Source of the DNA: Clostridia bacterium
GTDB lineage: Bacteria; Bacillota; Clostridia; Oscillospirales; Acutalibacteraceae
NCBI GenBank assembly: GCA_017513195.1
Contig: JAFXGM010000041.1
Span: forward strand, 62,001 to 126,000
Direction: 5' to 3'
DNA length: 64,000 nucleotides
In this document: positions 33,448 to 41,238 of the stretch, piece after piece
How positions within the stretch are numbered: position 1 is the first letter of the stretch
How the letters are laid out: each line of letters begins with the position of its first letter
Position numbers and translations under genes: made by a program
Notes under the pieces: model-generated
Seen by the model: only the letters and a program-made list of their open reading frames with translations
The model's database searches: none
What the model was told of the DNA's origin: nothing

Positions 33448-34200
33448 ATGTTAATTAAATTGTGCAAAATCAAAAAAGATAGATTTGACGAATTGCGTAA
33501 AAGCATTACCCAAACCTTTGAAACAACAGATACTCTTGATTTTCCCGAGGAAATAATCGAATCAAACTCGGAACCAATTTTAATTAATGGTAACCAAGTT
33601 GAATTAGAAATCGATATTAACAAATATCTAAATATAGCAAAAGATTCTACTTTTGGTTATACAAAGTTTGCAAAAATTGGTATGGAATTACATAAAGATA
33701 TTAAATTCGATAATGCCGATATACCAAGGAACGTTCTTTACGAGAAGGAGTTTTGGGCATACCTTTCTATGACTCATTTTAAAGACATCGTTAAAGAACT
33801 TCGATTAAAAGATTCTGGCAGTATAACCGAAAACAAAATAAAGCAATTTTATTTTAATGCAGGAGAAATTTCCAGAACAGGATTGTTGTTCTTGTGGGTA
33901 ATGGTTGACCGTCTTAATTCTAAAGATGATTTTGAAATAACACATACTGCTTTTGAATTTGTTGATCCAGTTAAAGCTATTTTGGAAAGAACTATGAGCA
34001 AAAATCCTACGATACTACGAGCATTTGTTCAAGGAATTATAAACAATAAAAAAGATCCTAGATTTAAAAGCGATAAATTTCGAAGTAAAGTACCGTCTCA
34101 TATAAGTTGCTATGCTAGTGTAAATGTTTTAGATGTTTTAGATTATGACGAACTGGTTGCCATAATAACAGAACAACAAAAAGCAATAATTTCAGAATAA
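33448..34200 (+). CDS. DUF6339-like protein of the GHKL-ATPase operon
   Basis: A 250-aa protein starting 2 bp after the previous stop with GGAGG ahead. It resembles DUF6339 proteins in KEFWAYLSMTHFKDIV, KQFYFNAGEISRTGLLFLWVMVDRL, AILERTMSKNPTILRAFVQGI and the final SHISCYASVNVLDVLDYDELVAII. That family has no established function and appears near methyltransferase and ATPase genes, as far as I recall. No catalytic motif can be pointed to. It ends the operon. Confidence 0.7.
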   Translation: MLIKLCKIKKDRFDELRKSITQTFETTDTLDFPEEIIESNSEPILINGNQVELEIDINKYLNIAKDSTFGYTKFAKIGMELHKDIKFDNADIPRNVLYEKEFWAYLSMTHFKDIVKELRLKDSGSITENKIKQFYFNAGEISRTGLLFLWVMVDRLNSKDDFEITHTAFEFVDPVKAILERTMSKNPTILRAFVQGIINNKKDPRFKSDKFRSKVPSHISCYASVNVLDVLDYDELVAIITEQQKAIISE

Positions 34201-34223
34201 TTATATATTGTTTTAATTCATTA

Positions 34224-34268
34224 AAAAGTAGATGACCTTTTCTATTTATATGGCCATCTATTTTTTAT
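34224..34268 (+). terminator. Probable terminator of the GHKL operon
   Basis: Imperfect stem AAAAGTAGATGACC/GGCCATCTATTTTTT around an AT-rich loop, with a T-run. Confidence 0.55.
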
Positions 34269-34276
34269 TTATCACA

Positions 34277-35215
34277 TCACTTCTTTAACGATATATGTTT
34301 CCTTTCACTGAATTTATCAAGTACGTTTATTTCATCAACCTGCTTTGCCACATCACTTACTAATAGGTTTATATAGTTCTGTGTTATATCTAAACTTGAA
34401 TGTCCAAGCAGTTTAGATAAAGAAACAACGTTTCCACCACTTAAAATCCATTGTTTAGAAAATGTATGTCTATATCTATGAATACCTGTTGTTGATACTC
34501 CCCGACTCTTATTATATTCATATAGTTTGTGATAGCATGTGCTCTTGATTAATTGCTGTCCGAAGACATTACAAAACAAGTAATCTTCATTACTTTTATG
34601 TTGTCGGTATTTTAAGTACTCCTTTAAGATATTTACCATAGTATAATTTAAAGGAACAATCAAAGGTTTTCTATTCTTCGTAACATTTACATACACAACA
34701 CTATTATCAAAATCAATATCTTTCACTTTAATGTTCATCAAACTTCTTTGTCTGACAGCCGTAGAAAACAAGAAGTTGGTCATAACCCAACACTGATATT
34801 CGGTAAAGGAACATTTCTTTAGATTAGGCTTTTTTAGTAGTCTTTTAAGTTCTTCTTCGGTGTAGGTTTCAATATGATTCTTATCAACCTTGATTGCCTT
34901 CATCTTAAACCTGTGTATATATTCCTCATCCATTAGATAGTGCATGGTAGTTATAAAGTCCCTAAGATATGAATTTATACTGACGTCATTCTTTAAAGTT
35001 GACCGTAGATGTAAAACATATCTTTTATAAGCTTCTTCATCAATTTCTTCTATAGGTGTATCGGGGTCAAAGAACTTAAAAAACTGAACATAACTTTGTC
35101 TATAATGGTTTATAGTTCCTTGTCTTAAATTTCTTTGACGACAGTAGTCTAAATATTTGTCACACCCTTCCTTAAAAGTAATAGATTTTGTCGATTTCAT
35201 TTTTAATTTTTTCAT
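34277..35215 (-). CDS. Tyrosine recombinase (integrase)
   Basis: A 312-aa phage-type integrase. An N-terminal SAM-like arm domain (YLDYCRQRNLRQGTINHYRQSYVQFFKFF) precedes the catalytic domain. Active-site residues are visible: Arg in STAVRQRSLMNI, His-x-x-Arg in IHRYRHTFSKQWI, His in LLGHSSLDITQNYI, and the nucleophile Tyr in that last segment. GGAGG precedes the ATG. It lies 180 bp inside the right border (attR) and reads away from it, the usual place for the enzyme that inserts the element. It is the best candidate for the GGGtGRT gene-end integrase. Confidence 0.95.
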   Translation of the reverse strand: MKKLKMKSTKSITFKEGCDKYLDYCRQRNLRQGTINHYRQSYVQFFKFFDPDTPIEEIDEEAYKRYVLHLRSTLKNDVSINSYLRDFITTMHYLMDEEYIHRFKMKAIKVDKNHIETYTEEELKRLLKKPNLKKCSFTEYQCWVMTNFLFSTAVRQRSLMNIKVKDIDFDNSVVYVNVTKNRKPLIVPLNYTMVNILKEYLKYRQHKSNEDYLFCNVFGQQLIKSTCYHKLYEYNKSRGVSTTGIHRYRHTFSKQWILSGGNVVSLSKLLGHSSLDITQNYINLLVSDVAKQVDEINVLDKFSERKHISLKK

Positions 35216-35249
35216 TGTAAAAAACCTCCATTTTCATACAAAAAAATAT

Positions 35250-35297
35250 AGACACATCATTGAAGATTACTCAAAAATGATGTGTCTAACTTTTTTA
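35250..35297. terminator. Bidirectional terminator supplied by the element
   Basis: Stem AGACACATCAT/ATGATGTGTCT with T-runs beyond it on both strands (AACTTTTTT and ATATTTTTTT). After insertion it ends the GGGtGRT transcript and insulates the integrase gene. Confidence 0.75.
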
Positions 35298-35362
35298 ATA
35301 TTGATTTTTTATAATAGGTCTTTTACAAGTTGCCCGAAAGTCTTAAAAAGGCTTGAAAACCC

Positions 35363-36364
35363 TTACTTATTAAGCGCTTCGTTAACTGCAACTGCACAAG
35401 CAACAGTCATACCAACCATTGGGTTGTTACCTGCGCCAATCAAGCCCATCATCTCTACGTGAGCAGGAACTGAAGATGAACCTGCAAACTGAGCGTCAGA
35501 GTGCATACGGCCCATTGTATCGGTCATACCGTAAGAAGCGGGACCAGCAGCCATATTGTCTGGGTGGAGTGTACGGCCTGTACCGCCGCCGGATGCTACT
35601 GAGAAATACTTCTTGCCCTGTTCGATACATTCTTTCTTATAAGTACCTGCAACAGGATGCTGGAAGCGGGTTGGGTTGGTTGAGTTACCTGTAATAGATA
35701 CGTCAACGCCCTCTTTGTGCATAATTGCAACGCCTTCGCGAACGTCGTCTGCACCGTAGCAACGAACCTTTGAACGCTCACCGTTTGAGTAAGCAGTTTC
35801 GTTAACAATTGTAAGCTCACCTGTGTAGTAGTCAAACTTAGTCTGAACATAGGTAAAGCCGTTAATACGTGAAATAATCTGAGCAGCATCCTTGCCACGA
35901 CCGTTAAGAATAACACGGAGTGGCTCTTTACGTGCTTTGTTTGCGCTTCTGGCTAGACCGATAGCGCCTTCAGCAGCAGCGAATGATTCGTGACCTGCAA
36001 GGAATGCGAAGCACTTGGTCTCTTCGCGAAGAAGCATTGCGCCCAAGTTACCATGGCCTATACCAACCTTACGGTCGTCGGCAACAGAGCCCGGAATACA
36101 GAATGACTGAAGACCAAGACCGATTTTTTCTGCAGCTTCAGCAGCAGATGCAACCTTATCTTTAATAGCGATTGCGCAGCCTACAACGTAAGCCCAAGCA
36201 GCGTTTTCAAAGCAGATTGGCTGAATGCCCTTAACAATGCCGTAAGCGTCAACGCCTGCATCGTCACAAATCTGCTTAGCCTCTTCAATAGAAGCGATGC
36301 CGTGCTTGCTGAGTTCTGCGTTTATTTGATTAATTCTTCTTTCATAGCTTTCAAATAATGGCAT
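35363..36364 (-). CDS. GGGtGRT protein
   Basis: A 333-aa conserved protein of unknown activity, named for its motif, here SVASGGGTGRTLHPDNMA. Other conserved stretches are SFCIPGSVADDRKVGIGHGNLGAMLL and GMTDTMGRMHSDAQF. It starts 18 bp after the Fe-S scaffold-like gene in one operon and has AGGGAGGTAAC as ribosome site. The last 97 bp are duplicated at 20047; because the element entered here, this gene end is probably element-supplied but codes the same residues, so the protein is intact. Confidence 0.93.
   Translation of the reverse strand: MPLFESYERRINQINAELSKHGIASIEEAKQICDDAGVDAYGIVKGIQPICFENAAWAYVVGCAIAIKDKVASAAEAAEKIGLGLQSFCIPGSVADDRKVGIGHGNLGAMLLREETKCFAFLAGHESFAAAEGAIGLARSANKARKEPLRVILNGRGKDAAQIISRINGFTYVQTKFDYYTGELTIVNETAYSNGERSKVRCYGADDVREGVAIMHKEGVDVSITGNSTNPTRFQHPVAGTYKKECIEQGKKYFSVASGGGTGRTLHPDNMAAGPASYGMTDTMGRMHSDAQFAGSSSVPAHVEMMGLIGAGNNPMVGMTVACAVAVNEALNK
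35394..35434. repeat. attR core: 41-bp perfect direct repeat
   Basis: Identical to 20078-20118. It lies inside the coding end of the intact GGGtGRT gene. Confidence 0.88.
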
Positions 36365-36382
36365 AATCTGTTACCTCCCTAA

Positions 36383-37075
36383 TTATTCTTCACGTGGGTC
36401 GATGAGGCGAGCAGCGTCATCTACACGTCCGTACTGGCCGCTTGCTTTTTCCAAAGCTTCGTTAGCGTCCATACCCTTTTTAATCATTTCCATCATTTTG
36501 CCAAGGTGAACAAACTTGTAGCCGATGATTGTATCGTTTTCATCAACAGCACACTTTGTAATGTAACCTTCAGCAAGCTCGAGGTAACGAGGACCTTTAA
36601 CCTTTGTAGCGTAGGTAGTACCTGTCTGTGAACGAAGGCCTTTACCCAAGTCTTCAAGACCTGCACCGATTGGCAAACCGTCTTCTGAGAAAGCGGTCTG
36701 TGTACGACCGTAAACGATTTGTAAGAAAAGCTCGCGCATAGCGGTGTTAATAGCGTCACAAACAAGGTCAGTGTTAAGTGCTTCAAGCAAGGTCTTGCCA
36801 ACCAAGATTTCAGAAGCCATAGCAGCTGAGTGAGTCATACCTGAGCAACCGATTGTTTCAACCAAAGCCTCTTCAATAACGCCTTCTTTAACGTTAAGGC
36901 TAAGCTTGCAAGCACCCTGCTGTGGAGCGCACCAACCGATACCGTGGGTAAGACCAGAGATATCTTTAACTTCTTTTACCTGTACCCATTTACCCTCTTC
37001 AGGAATAGGAGCAGGACCGTGATATGCACCCTTAGCGAGTGGGCACATATTTTGTACTTCATGTGAGTAGTTCAT
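36383..37075 (-). CDS. Iron-sulfur cluster assembly scaffold-like protein (NifU N-terminal type)
   Basis: A 230-aa protein of the SufU/NifU-N superfamily kind that accompanies GGGtGRT. Cys residues at the expected sites are seen in GWCAPQQGACKLSLNV, ETIGCSGMTHSAAMASEIL and YITKCAVDENDTIIGYKFVHLG. It lies directly upstream of GGGtGRT, so the two are expressed together from the promoter at 37111-37139. The pair may build or use an Fe-S or other metal cofactor for an unknown reaction. Confidence 0.82.
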   Translation of the reverse strand: MNYSHEVQNMCPLAKGAYHGPAPIPEEGKWVQVKEVKDISGLTHGIGWCAPQQGACKLSLNVKEGVIEEALVETIGCSGMTHSAAMASEILVGKTLLEALNTDLVCDAINTAMRELFLQIVYGRTQTAFSEDGLPIGAGLEDLGKGLRSQTGTTYATKVKGPRYLELAEGYITKCAVDENDTIIGYKFVHLGKMMEMIKKGMDANEALEKASGQYGRVDDAARLIDPREE

Positions 37076-37110
37076 AATATGTAACTCCTTTCAAAATTTC
37101 ATACAAAAAC

Positions 37111-37139
37111 AGTATAACAGTTTTTTGTCGAAAAAACAA
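37111..37139 (-). promoter_or_regulatory. Promoter of the scaffold/GGGtGRT operon
   Basis: On the minus strand TTGTTT, 17-bp spacer, TATACT, about 35 bp before the ATG at 37075. Confidence 0.6.
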
Positions 37140-37183
37140 TACCGAAAATGCTAAAAATTTAACAATTTTTTACCGTACAAGTC

Positions 37184-38566
37184 TTACGGTACTATTGTTT
37201 TTATCCAAGCGCCTTGCTTTATGAAAGCATAGCCTAAAATACATTTTATTATGTTTAGCATTTGCACTATAAAATATATTGTTAAAATACCGAGCGAAGT
37301 ATAGTTTACAAGGCAGAATGCCGCAACAACGCTTACCACCCAAGTAAACACGCAGTCAAAAATAAGGGTTATTATCACCTTGCCGCCTGATCGCAACGCA
37401 AAATACGATGAGTGTGCAAATGCCTCAATAGGAATTGCAAGCGCCGTAAGTTGCATAAGGGAAGTAGCAATGCTTTTTGCATTATCGCTTATATTGTAAA
37501 TACTTGGTATAAAGATTGCCGCAATAGCGTAAAGTATTGCCACAATTATACCGATAAACACCGAAAACGCTACAAGCTTGAAGGTGGTGTCAAGCACCTC
37601 TTCCTTACCCTTGCCTGCGCCCAGGTCGTGACCAAGCAATATACCTACCGCAATACCTACCGAGAAAAACGCCACCGAAAAGACGTTAAAAAATGTTTGC
37701 GAGATATTGCTTGCCGCAACAACGTCAAGACCGCGTTGCGCATATAATCCGTTTACCGTTGCCATACCCGAAGCCCACAGCGCCTCGTTTACCATAAGGG
37801 GCATACCCTTTTTAAATATTTGTTTTATCAGATTTAGCGAAATATACGCACTTTTCCAAGCGTCAATTATAAATATGCATTTTTTACGTTTTATAAGTGT
37901 ATATACCACCAAAATGCCAAGCTCTACAAAGCGAGATATTACAGTAGCTATTGCCGCACCGTTTACACCAAGTATTGGCGCACCAAGTTTACCATATATT
38001 AGCACGTAGTTAAGCGATAGATTTACCATTACCGCAATAACACCTGCAATCATAGGAACCTTACTTTCACCTGTTTCACGTAATGTTGTGCCATAGCATT
38101 GCGCAATGGTATATGGTATAAGACCGATAAGCATTATATATAGATAGCTTTGTGCAAACGAGAATGCCTTTGCCGCAAGGGCGGGATTGTCATCAACATT
38201 TAGATAAAGCATTATAAGGTCGTCGCTTTTAAAGTATAGAAGTGCAATACCCAACACAGCAAGCAGTGTGCAGAATATTATTTTAAATCTAAAGGTTTGC
38301 TTTACGCCCTCTAAATCCTTTTTGCCGAAATACTGTGCACCAAAAATTCCCGCACCCGAAATAGCACCAAATATGCACAGATTAAAAACAAACATAAGTT
38401 GATTAGACACAGCTACGCCGGTTGACTCGGCTTGTCCTACACGGCCAACCATAATATTGTCGAGCATATTTACAAAGTTGGTTATGCCCTGCTGAATCAT
38501 AATAGGTATTGTAAGCGAAATCACACGCTTATAAAAGGCTCTATTCCCCACTAATTTATTTAACAT
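37184..38566 (-). CDS. MATE family efflux transporter
   Basis: A 460-aa, 12-helix cation-coupled exporter of the NorM/DinF type. Family traits are the opening LTIPIMIQQGITNFVNMLDNIMVGRVG, the Gly/Ala-rich repeats of each half and the PMIAGVIAVMVNLSLNYVLIYG loop. Substrates of such proteins are drugs, toxins or cationic compounds; none can be named here. Single gene, no adjacent regulator. Confidence 0.95.
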   Translation of the reverse strand: MLNKLVGNRAFYKRVISLTIPIMIQQGITNFVNMLDNIMVGRVGQAESTGVAVSNQLMFVFNLCIFGAISGAGIFGAQYFGKKDLEGVKQTFRFKIIFCTLLAVLGIALLYFKSDDLIMLYLNVDDNPALAAKAFSFAQSYLYIMLIGLIPYTIAQCYGTTLRETGESKVPMIAGVIAVMVNLSLNYVLIYGKLGAPILGVNGAAIATVISRFVELGILVVYTLIKRKKCIFIIDAWKSAYISLNLIKQIFKKGMPLMVNEALWASGMATVNGLYAQRGLDVVAASNISQTFFNVFSVAFFSVGIAVGILLGHDLGAGKGKEEVLDTTFKLVAFSVFIGIIVAILYAIAAIFIPSIYNISDNAKSIATSLMQLTALAIPIEAFAHSSYFALRSGGKVIITLIFDCVFTWVVSVVAAFCLVNYTSLGILTIYFIVQMLNIIKCILGYAFIKQGAWIKTIVP

Positions 38567-38635
38567 AAGTTCCCTCGAATATTCAATAATTTACCAAGTA
38601 AAGATTTTAGCACAAAGATGTATGTATTGCAACAA

Positions 38636-38668
38636 AAAAAGGCAGGAAATTCCCCTGCCTTTTTTTGC
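38636..38668. terminator. Bidirectional terminator
   Basis: AAAAAAAGGCAGG/CCTGCCTTTTTTT inverted repeat. It ends the small SOS-linked gene on the minus strand. Confidence 0.85.
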
Positions 38669-38706
38669 ATAAAGAAAGAGTATTTAAAATGACACAATGC
38701 AAAACA

Positions 38707-38904
38707 TTATGCTCTGTGTTTTTCAGGATAATAGGATTTGCTAACCTTTGAGCCGCCCTGTATAACCTTTAACTTGCGGCGACGAAAGCGCGCAACAATG
38801 CGATCCTCAAACTTGATAAATCTATGCTCGTTAAAAACAGCCCAAATAGCAAAAGCCGCCATTGCAATTTCTAATAATGTAATTAAAGTAGATGTAAAAT
38901 TCAT
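38707..38904 (-). CDS. Small membrane protein under a LexA box (possible SOS division inhibitor)
   Basis: A 65-aa protein with an N-terminal transmembrane helix (residues about 4-23, LITLLEIAMAAFAIWAVF) and a strongly basic tail (FRRRKLKVIQGGSKVSKSYYPEKHRA). GGAGGAAAATT precedes the ATG, and a consensus promoter and a perfect LexA operator lie just upstream. SOS-induced small single-pass proteins often block division (YneA in Bacillus, SidA in Caulobacter). There is no LysM domain as in YneA. The role is inferred from the operator and the topology only. Confidence 0.75.
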   Translation of the reverse strand: MNFTSTLITLLEIAMAAFAIWAVFNEHRFIKFEDRIVARFRRRKLKVIQGGSKVSKSYYPEKHRA

Positions 38905-38917
38905 AATTTTCCTCCGC

Positions 38918-38931
38918 CGAACATTTGTTCG
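38918..38931. promoter_or_regulatory. LexA (DinR-type) operator
   Basis: CGAACATTTGTTCG, a perfect 14-bp palindrome of the Bacillota SOS box form CGAAC-N4-GTTCG. It lies between the predicted transcription start and the ribosome site of the gene at 38904. Confidence 0.85.
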
Positions 38932-38945
38932 TTTTCTGTAATTTT

Positions 38946-38974
38946 ATTATAATCAATGCTTCGACATTTGTCAA
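38946..38974 (-). promoter_or_regulatory. Promoter of the SOS-linked small gene
   Basis: Minus strand TTGACA and TATAAT with 17-bp spacer. The -35 region also forms GACAAATGTC, which resembles a degenerate second LexA half-site pair. Confidence 0.8.
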
Positions 38975-39126
38975 GCACTTTTTACAAATTTATTATAATT
39001 TTTTCACTGTCCCAAAAAACTCCCATTAAATTGGTTTTTTAAAAAAATATTTTTTGCTGCTTTTTCAATGCTTTTCACATTTTAAAATTACGAAAATAAA
39101 AATTTCAAAAAAGAATAATTTTTTTG

Positions 39127-39155
39127 TTGACAAGTCGGGTGACAAGTGCTATAAT
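39127..39155 (+). promoter_or_regulatory. tRNA-Leu promoter
   Basis: Full consensus TTGACA (39127-39132) and TATAAT (39150-39155) with a 17-bp spacer. The start is predicted near 39162, about 13 bases before the mature tRNA. Confidence 0.88.
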
Positions 39156-39174
39156 AATCGGGCGCCCAAGATTT

Positions 39175-39258
39175 GCGAGTGTGCTGGAATAGGCAGACAG
39201 GCACGTTTGAGGGGCGTGTGTCCACGACGTATGGGTTCAAGTCCCATCACTCGCACCA
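39175..39258 (+). tRNA. tRNA-Leu (anticodon GAG)
   Basis: An 84-nt class II tRNA with encoded CCA. The acceptor stem is GCGAGTG/CACTCGC, the anticodon stem is CACGT/GCGTG with loop TTGAGGG, giving GAG for CUU/CUC codons. The long variable arm TGTCCACGACGT and the T-arm TGGGTTCAAGTCCCA fit Leu. A consensus promoter lies ahead and a terminator follows 2 bases later, so it is a single-gene unit. Confidence 0.95.
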
Positions 39259-39260
39259 GA

Positions 39261-39292
39261 GGAACTAACCGAAAGGTTGGTTCCTTTTTTAT
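39261..39292 (+). terminator. tRNA-Leu terminator
   Basis: Stem GGAACTAACC/GGTTGGTTCC with GAAA tetraloop and TTTTTTATTT tail. Confidence 0.9.
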
Positions 39293-39390
39293 TTGCTATT
39301 TATCACAATCAAAAATTCATAATTTATTATTGAACAAATTTAAAATTTATTGTATAATATAATAAATCATTCGAAAGGAAGTGAAGTTTG

Positions 39391-39981
39391 GTGCCGATTT
39401 GTGAAGAAAAGCTGCGCGAAAATTTTGCAAGAAATTTAACCCACTATCGCAAAGCCTCGGGTCTTATACAGACAGAGCTTGCTGAAAAGCTAAATTATTC
39501 TGACAAATCTGTTTCTAAATGGGAACGCGGCGACGGACTTCCTGACCTTACGGTTACGGCGCAAATAGCCGAAATTTTTGGCCTTACAGTAAACGATTTG
39601 ATTGCAGATAAACCACGGCGTAAGCTTATGAACACCCACAACAAGATTATAATTACACTGCTTTCTATGGGTATTGCATGGCTTGTAGCAACAGTATTAT
39701 TCTTCTTGTTCGAAATGACCTTACCTGGCGTTTATAACTGGTGGCTTTTATATATTTACGCTATACCGATTAGCGCCATTGTTGGCATTGTGTTTTCGTG
39801 TATATGGTGGAAAAAGATACATATTTTCGCCTCTATATCTACGCTTATATGGTCGGTGGCGTTATGTATTATGCTGACGGTCAGCGTCTTTATCCACGAG
39901 CCCAAGATATATCTTATTTTTATAGTTGCCGCCGTAGTTCAGGTTATGACTATTCTATGGTTTTTAATCAAAAAACATTAA
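39391..39981 (+). CDS. XRE-family regulator with C-terminal membrane domain
   Basis: A 196-aa protein. The N-terminal HTH (residues about 12-66) reads LTHYRKASGLIQTELAEKLNYSDKSVSKWERGDGLPDLTVTAQIAEIFGLTVNDLI, split here by family as a helix-turn-helix_3. Four hydrophobic helices fill residues 80-195, so DNA binding is tied to the membrane. A GTG at 39391 or a TTG at 39388 can serve as start; AAAGGAAG fits both. Target genes are unknown; nearby ychF or the regulator itself are possible. Confidence 0.88.
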   Translation: MPICEEKLRENFARNLTHYRKASGLIQTELAEKLNYSDKSVSKWERGDGLPDLTVTAQIAEIFGLTVNDLIADKPRRKLMNTHNKIIITLLSMGIAWLVATVLFFLFEMTLPGVYNWWLLYIYAIPISAIVGIVFSCIWWKKIHIFASISTLIWSVALCIMLTVSVFIHEPKIYLIFIVAAVVQVMTILWFLIKKH

Positions 39982-39987
39982 ACTATC

Positions 39988-40027
39988 AAAACCGATTTGC
40001 TATATGTTTAGTAAATCGGTTTTTTCT
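39988..40027 (+). terminator. Terminator after the XRE gene
   Basis: AAAACCGATTT/AAATCGGTTTT stem with a TTTTTTC tail. Confidence 0.85.
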
Positions 40028-40098
40028 ATTGAAAAAACAAATATAATAATATATAATATAAAATTGATAATTACCAAATTTAAGGAGATTTAAAATAT

Positions 40099-41199
40099 AT
40101 GAAACTTGGGATGGTAGGACTTCCAAATGTTGGTAAGTCAACTCTTTTTAACGCTATAACAAATGCAGGCGCACAGTCGGCCAACTACCCGTTTTGCACC
40201 ATTGAGCCAAACGTTGGTATGGTAAGCGTACCCGACGAACGTCTTGAAAAATTGGCAGAAATCTATAACCCCGATAAATTCACCCCCGCGGTTATTGAGT
40301 TCGTTGATATTGCAGGTCTTGTAAAAGGCGCCTCTAAAGGCGAAGGTCTTGGAAACAAGTTTTTAAGCAATATTCGTGAGGTTGACGCAGTCGTTCACGT
40401 GGTTCGCTGCTTTGAAAGTACCGACATTATTCACGTAGAGGGCTCGGTTGATCCGCTTCGTGATATTGAAACCATAAATTTAGAGCTTATACTCTCTGAT
40501 ATAGAAATCGCACAGCGCCGTCTTGACAAAGCAACTAAAGCACTAAAGGGCGACAAATCAATGCAGTCAGAGGTTGATTTTTTAAAGCGACTCATAGCCC
40601 ATTTGGAAGATGGGCTTCCCGCACGATCGGTAGAAATTACCAATGATACCGATGCCGAAGTTCTTGCTACCACTTCCCTACTTTCAGCAAAGCCTGTAAT
40701 TTATGCTTGCAATATGAGTGAAGATGATTTTAGAAACGGTATTGACTCAAACTCCGGCTACAACGCTGTAAAGGAAGCCGCCGAAAAAGAAAACGCTGAG
40801 ATACTTCCCATCTGCGCCGCTCTTGAAGCCGAGCTTGCAGGTCTTGACGATGAAGAGAAAGCAATGTTTCTTGAAGACTTAGGCTTAGAACGTTCAGGTC
40901 TTGACCGTATGATACAAAAATGCTATAGCCTGTTAGGTCTTATTTCTTACCTTACTGCAGGCAAGCCCGAGGTTCGAGCATGGACTATAGAGCGTGGTAC
41001 AAAGGCACCTCAAGCGGCGGGTAAAATCCACACCGATTTTGAACGTGGATTTATTCGCGCCGAGGTTATTGCTTATGATGACTTTATTGCTTGTGGCGGC
41101 AATATGGTTACCGCCAAAGAAAAAGGTCTTGTTCGCAGTGAAGGCAAAGAATACGTTATGAACGACGGCGACATTGTTCTTTTTAGATTCAACGTATAA
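40099..41199 (+). CDS. ychF: YchF/Ola1-type ATPase
   Basis: A 366-aa OBG-like P-loop protein that prefers ATP and binds ribosomes. G1 is [19 protein letters not shown]3 is [20 protein letters not shown], and the G4 position reads NMSEDD, lacking the classic NKxD as in this subfamily. The C-terminal TGS domain includes [37 protein letters not shown] precedes the ATG. It is followed 39 bp later by alr. Confidence 0.96.
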   Translation: MKLGMVGLPNVGKSTLFNAITNAGAQSANYPFCTIEPNVGMVSVPDERLEKLAEIYNPDKFTPAVIEFVDIAGLVKGASKGEGLGNKFLSNIREVDAVVHVVRCFESTDIIHVEGSVDPLRDIETINLELILSDIEIAQRRLDKATKALKGDKSMQSEVDFLKRLIAHLEDGLPARSVEITNDTDAEVLATTSLLSAKPVIYACNMSEDDFRNGIDSNSGYNAVKEAAEKENAEILPICAALEAELAGLDDEEKAMFLEDLGLERSGLDRMIQKCYSLLGLISYLTAGKPEVRAWTIERGTKAPQAAGKIHTDFERGFIRAEVIAYDDFIACGGNMVTAKEKGLVRSEGKEYVMNDGDIVLFRFNV

Positions 41200-41238
41200 T
41201 TATTATATTAAGAAATTTTAAAAAGTTGAGGTGATACC

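Larger units (their letters stand above)
20078..35434. mobile_element. Integrated genetic element of about 15.3 kb with a defence island
   Basis: Bounded by 41-bp direct repeats inside a duplicated gene 3' end. It has a tyrosine recombinase (34277-35215) just inside the right border, a serine recombinase in the middle, and AT-richer sequence than its flanks. Cargo is a YobI-like NTPase, a restriction-modification set and a GHKL-ATPase operon. No conjugation, capsid, terminase or replication gene was recognised, so it is better called a genomic island or mobilisable integrative element than a prophage or a self-transmissible ICE. Confidence 0.88.

Noticed and set aside
20078-35434. Prophage or self-transmissible ICE
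   Set aside because: No capsid, portal, terminase, holin, relaxase, VirB4/VirD4 or replication protein was recognised.
37173-37193. TACCGTA/TACGGTA hairpin at the end of the MATE gene as a terminator
   Set aside because: Short stem without a T-run on either strand.
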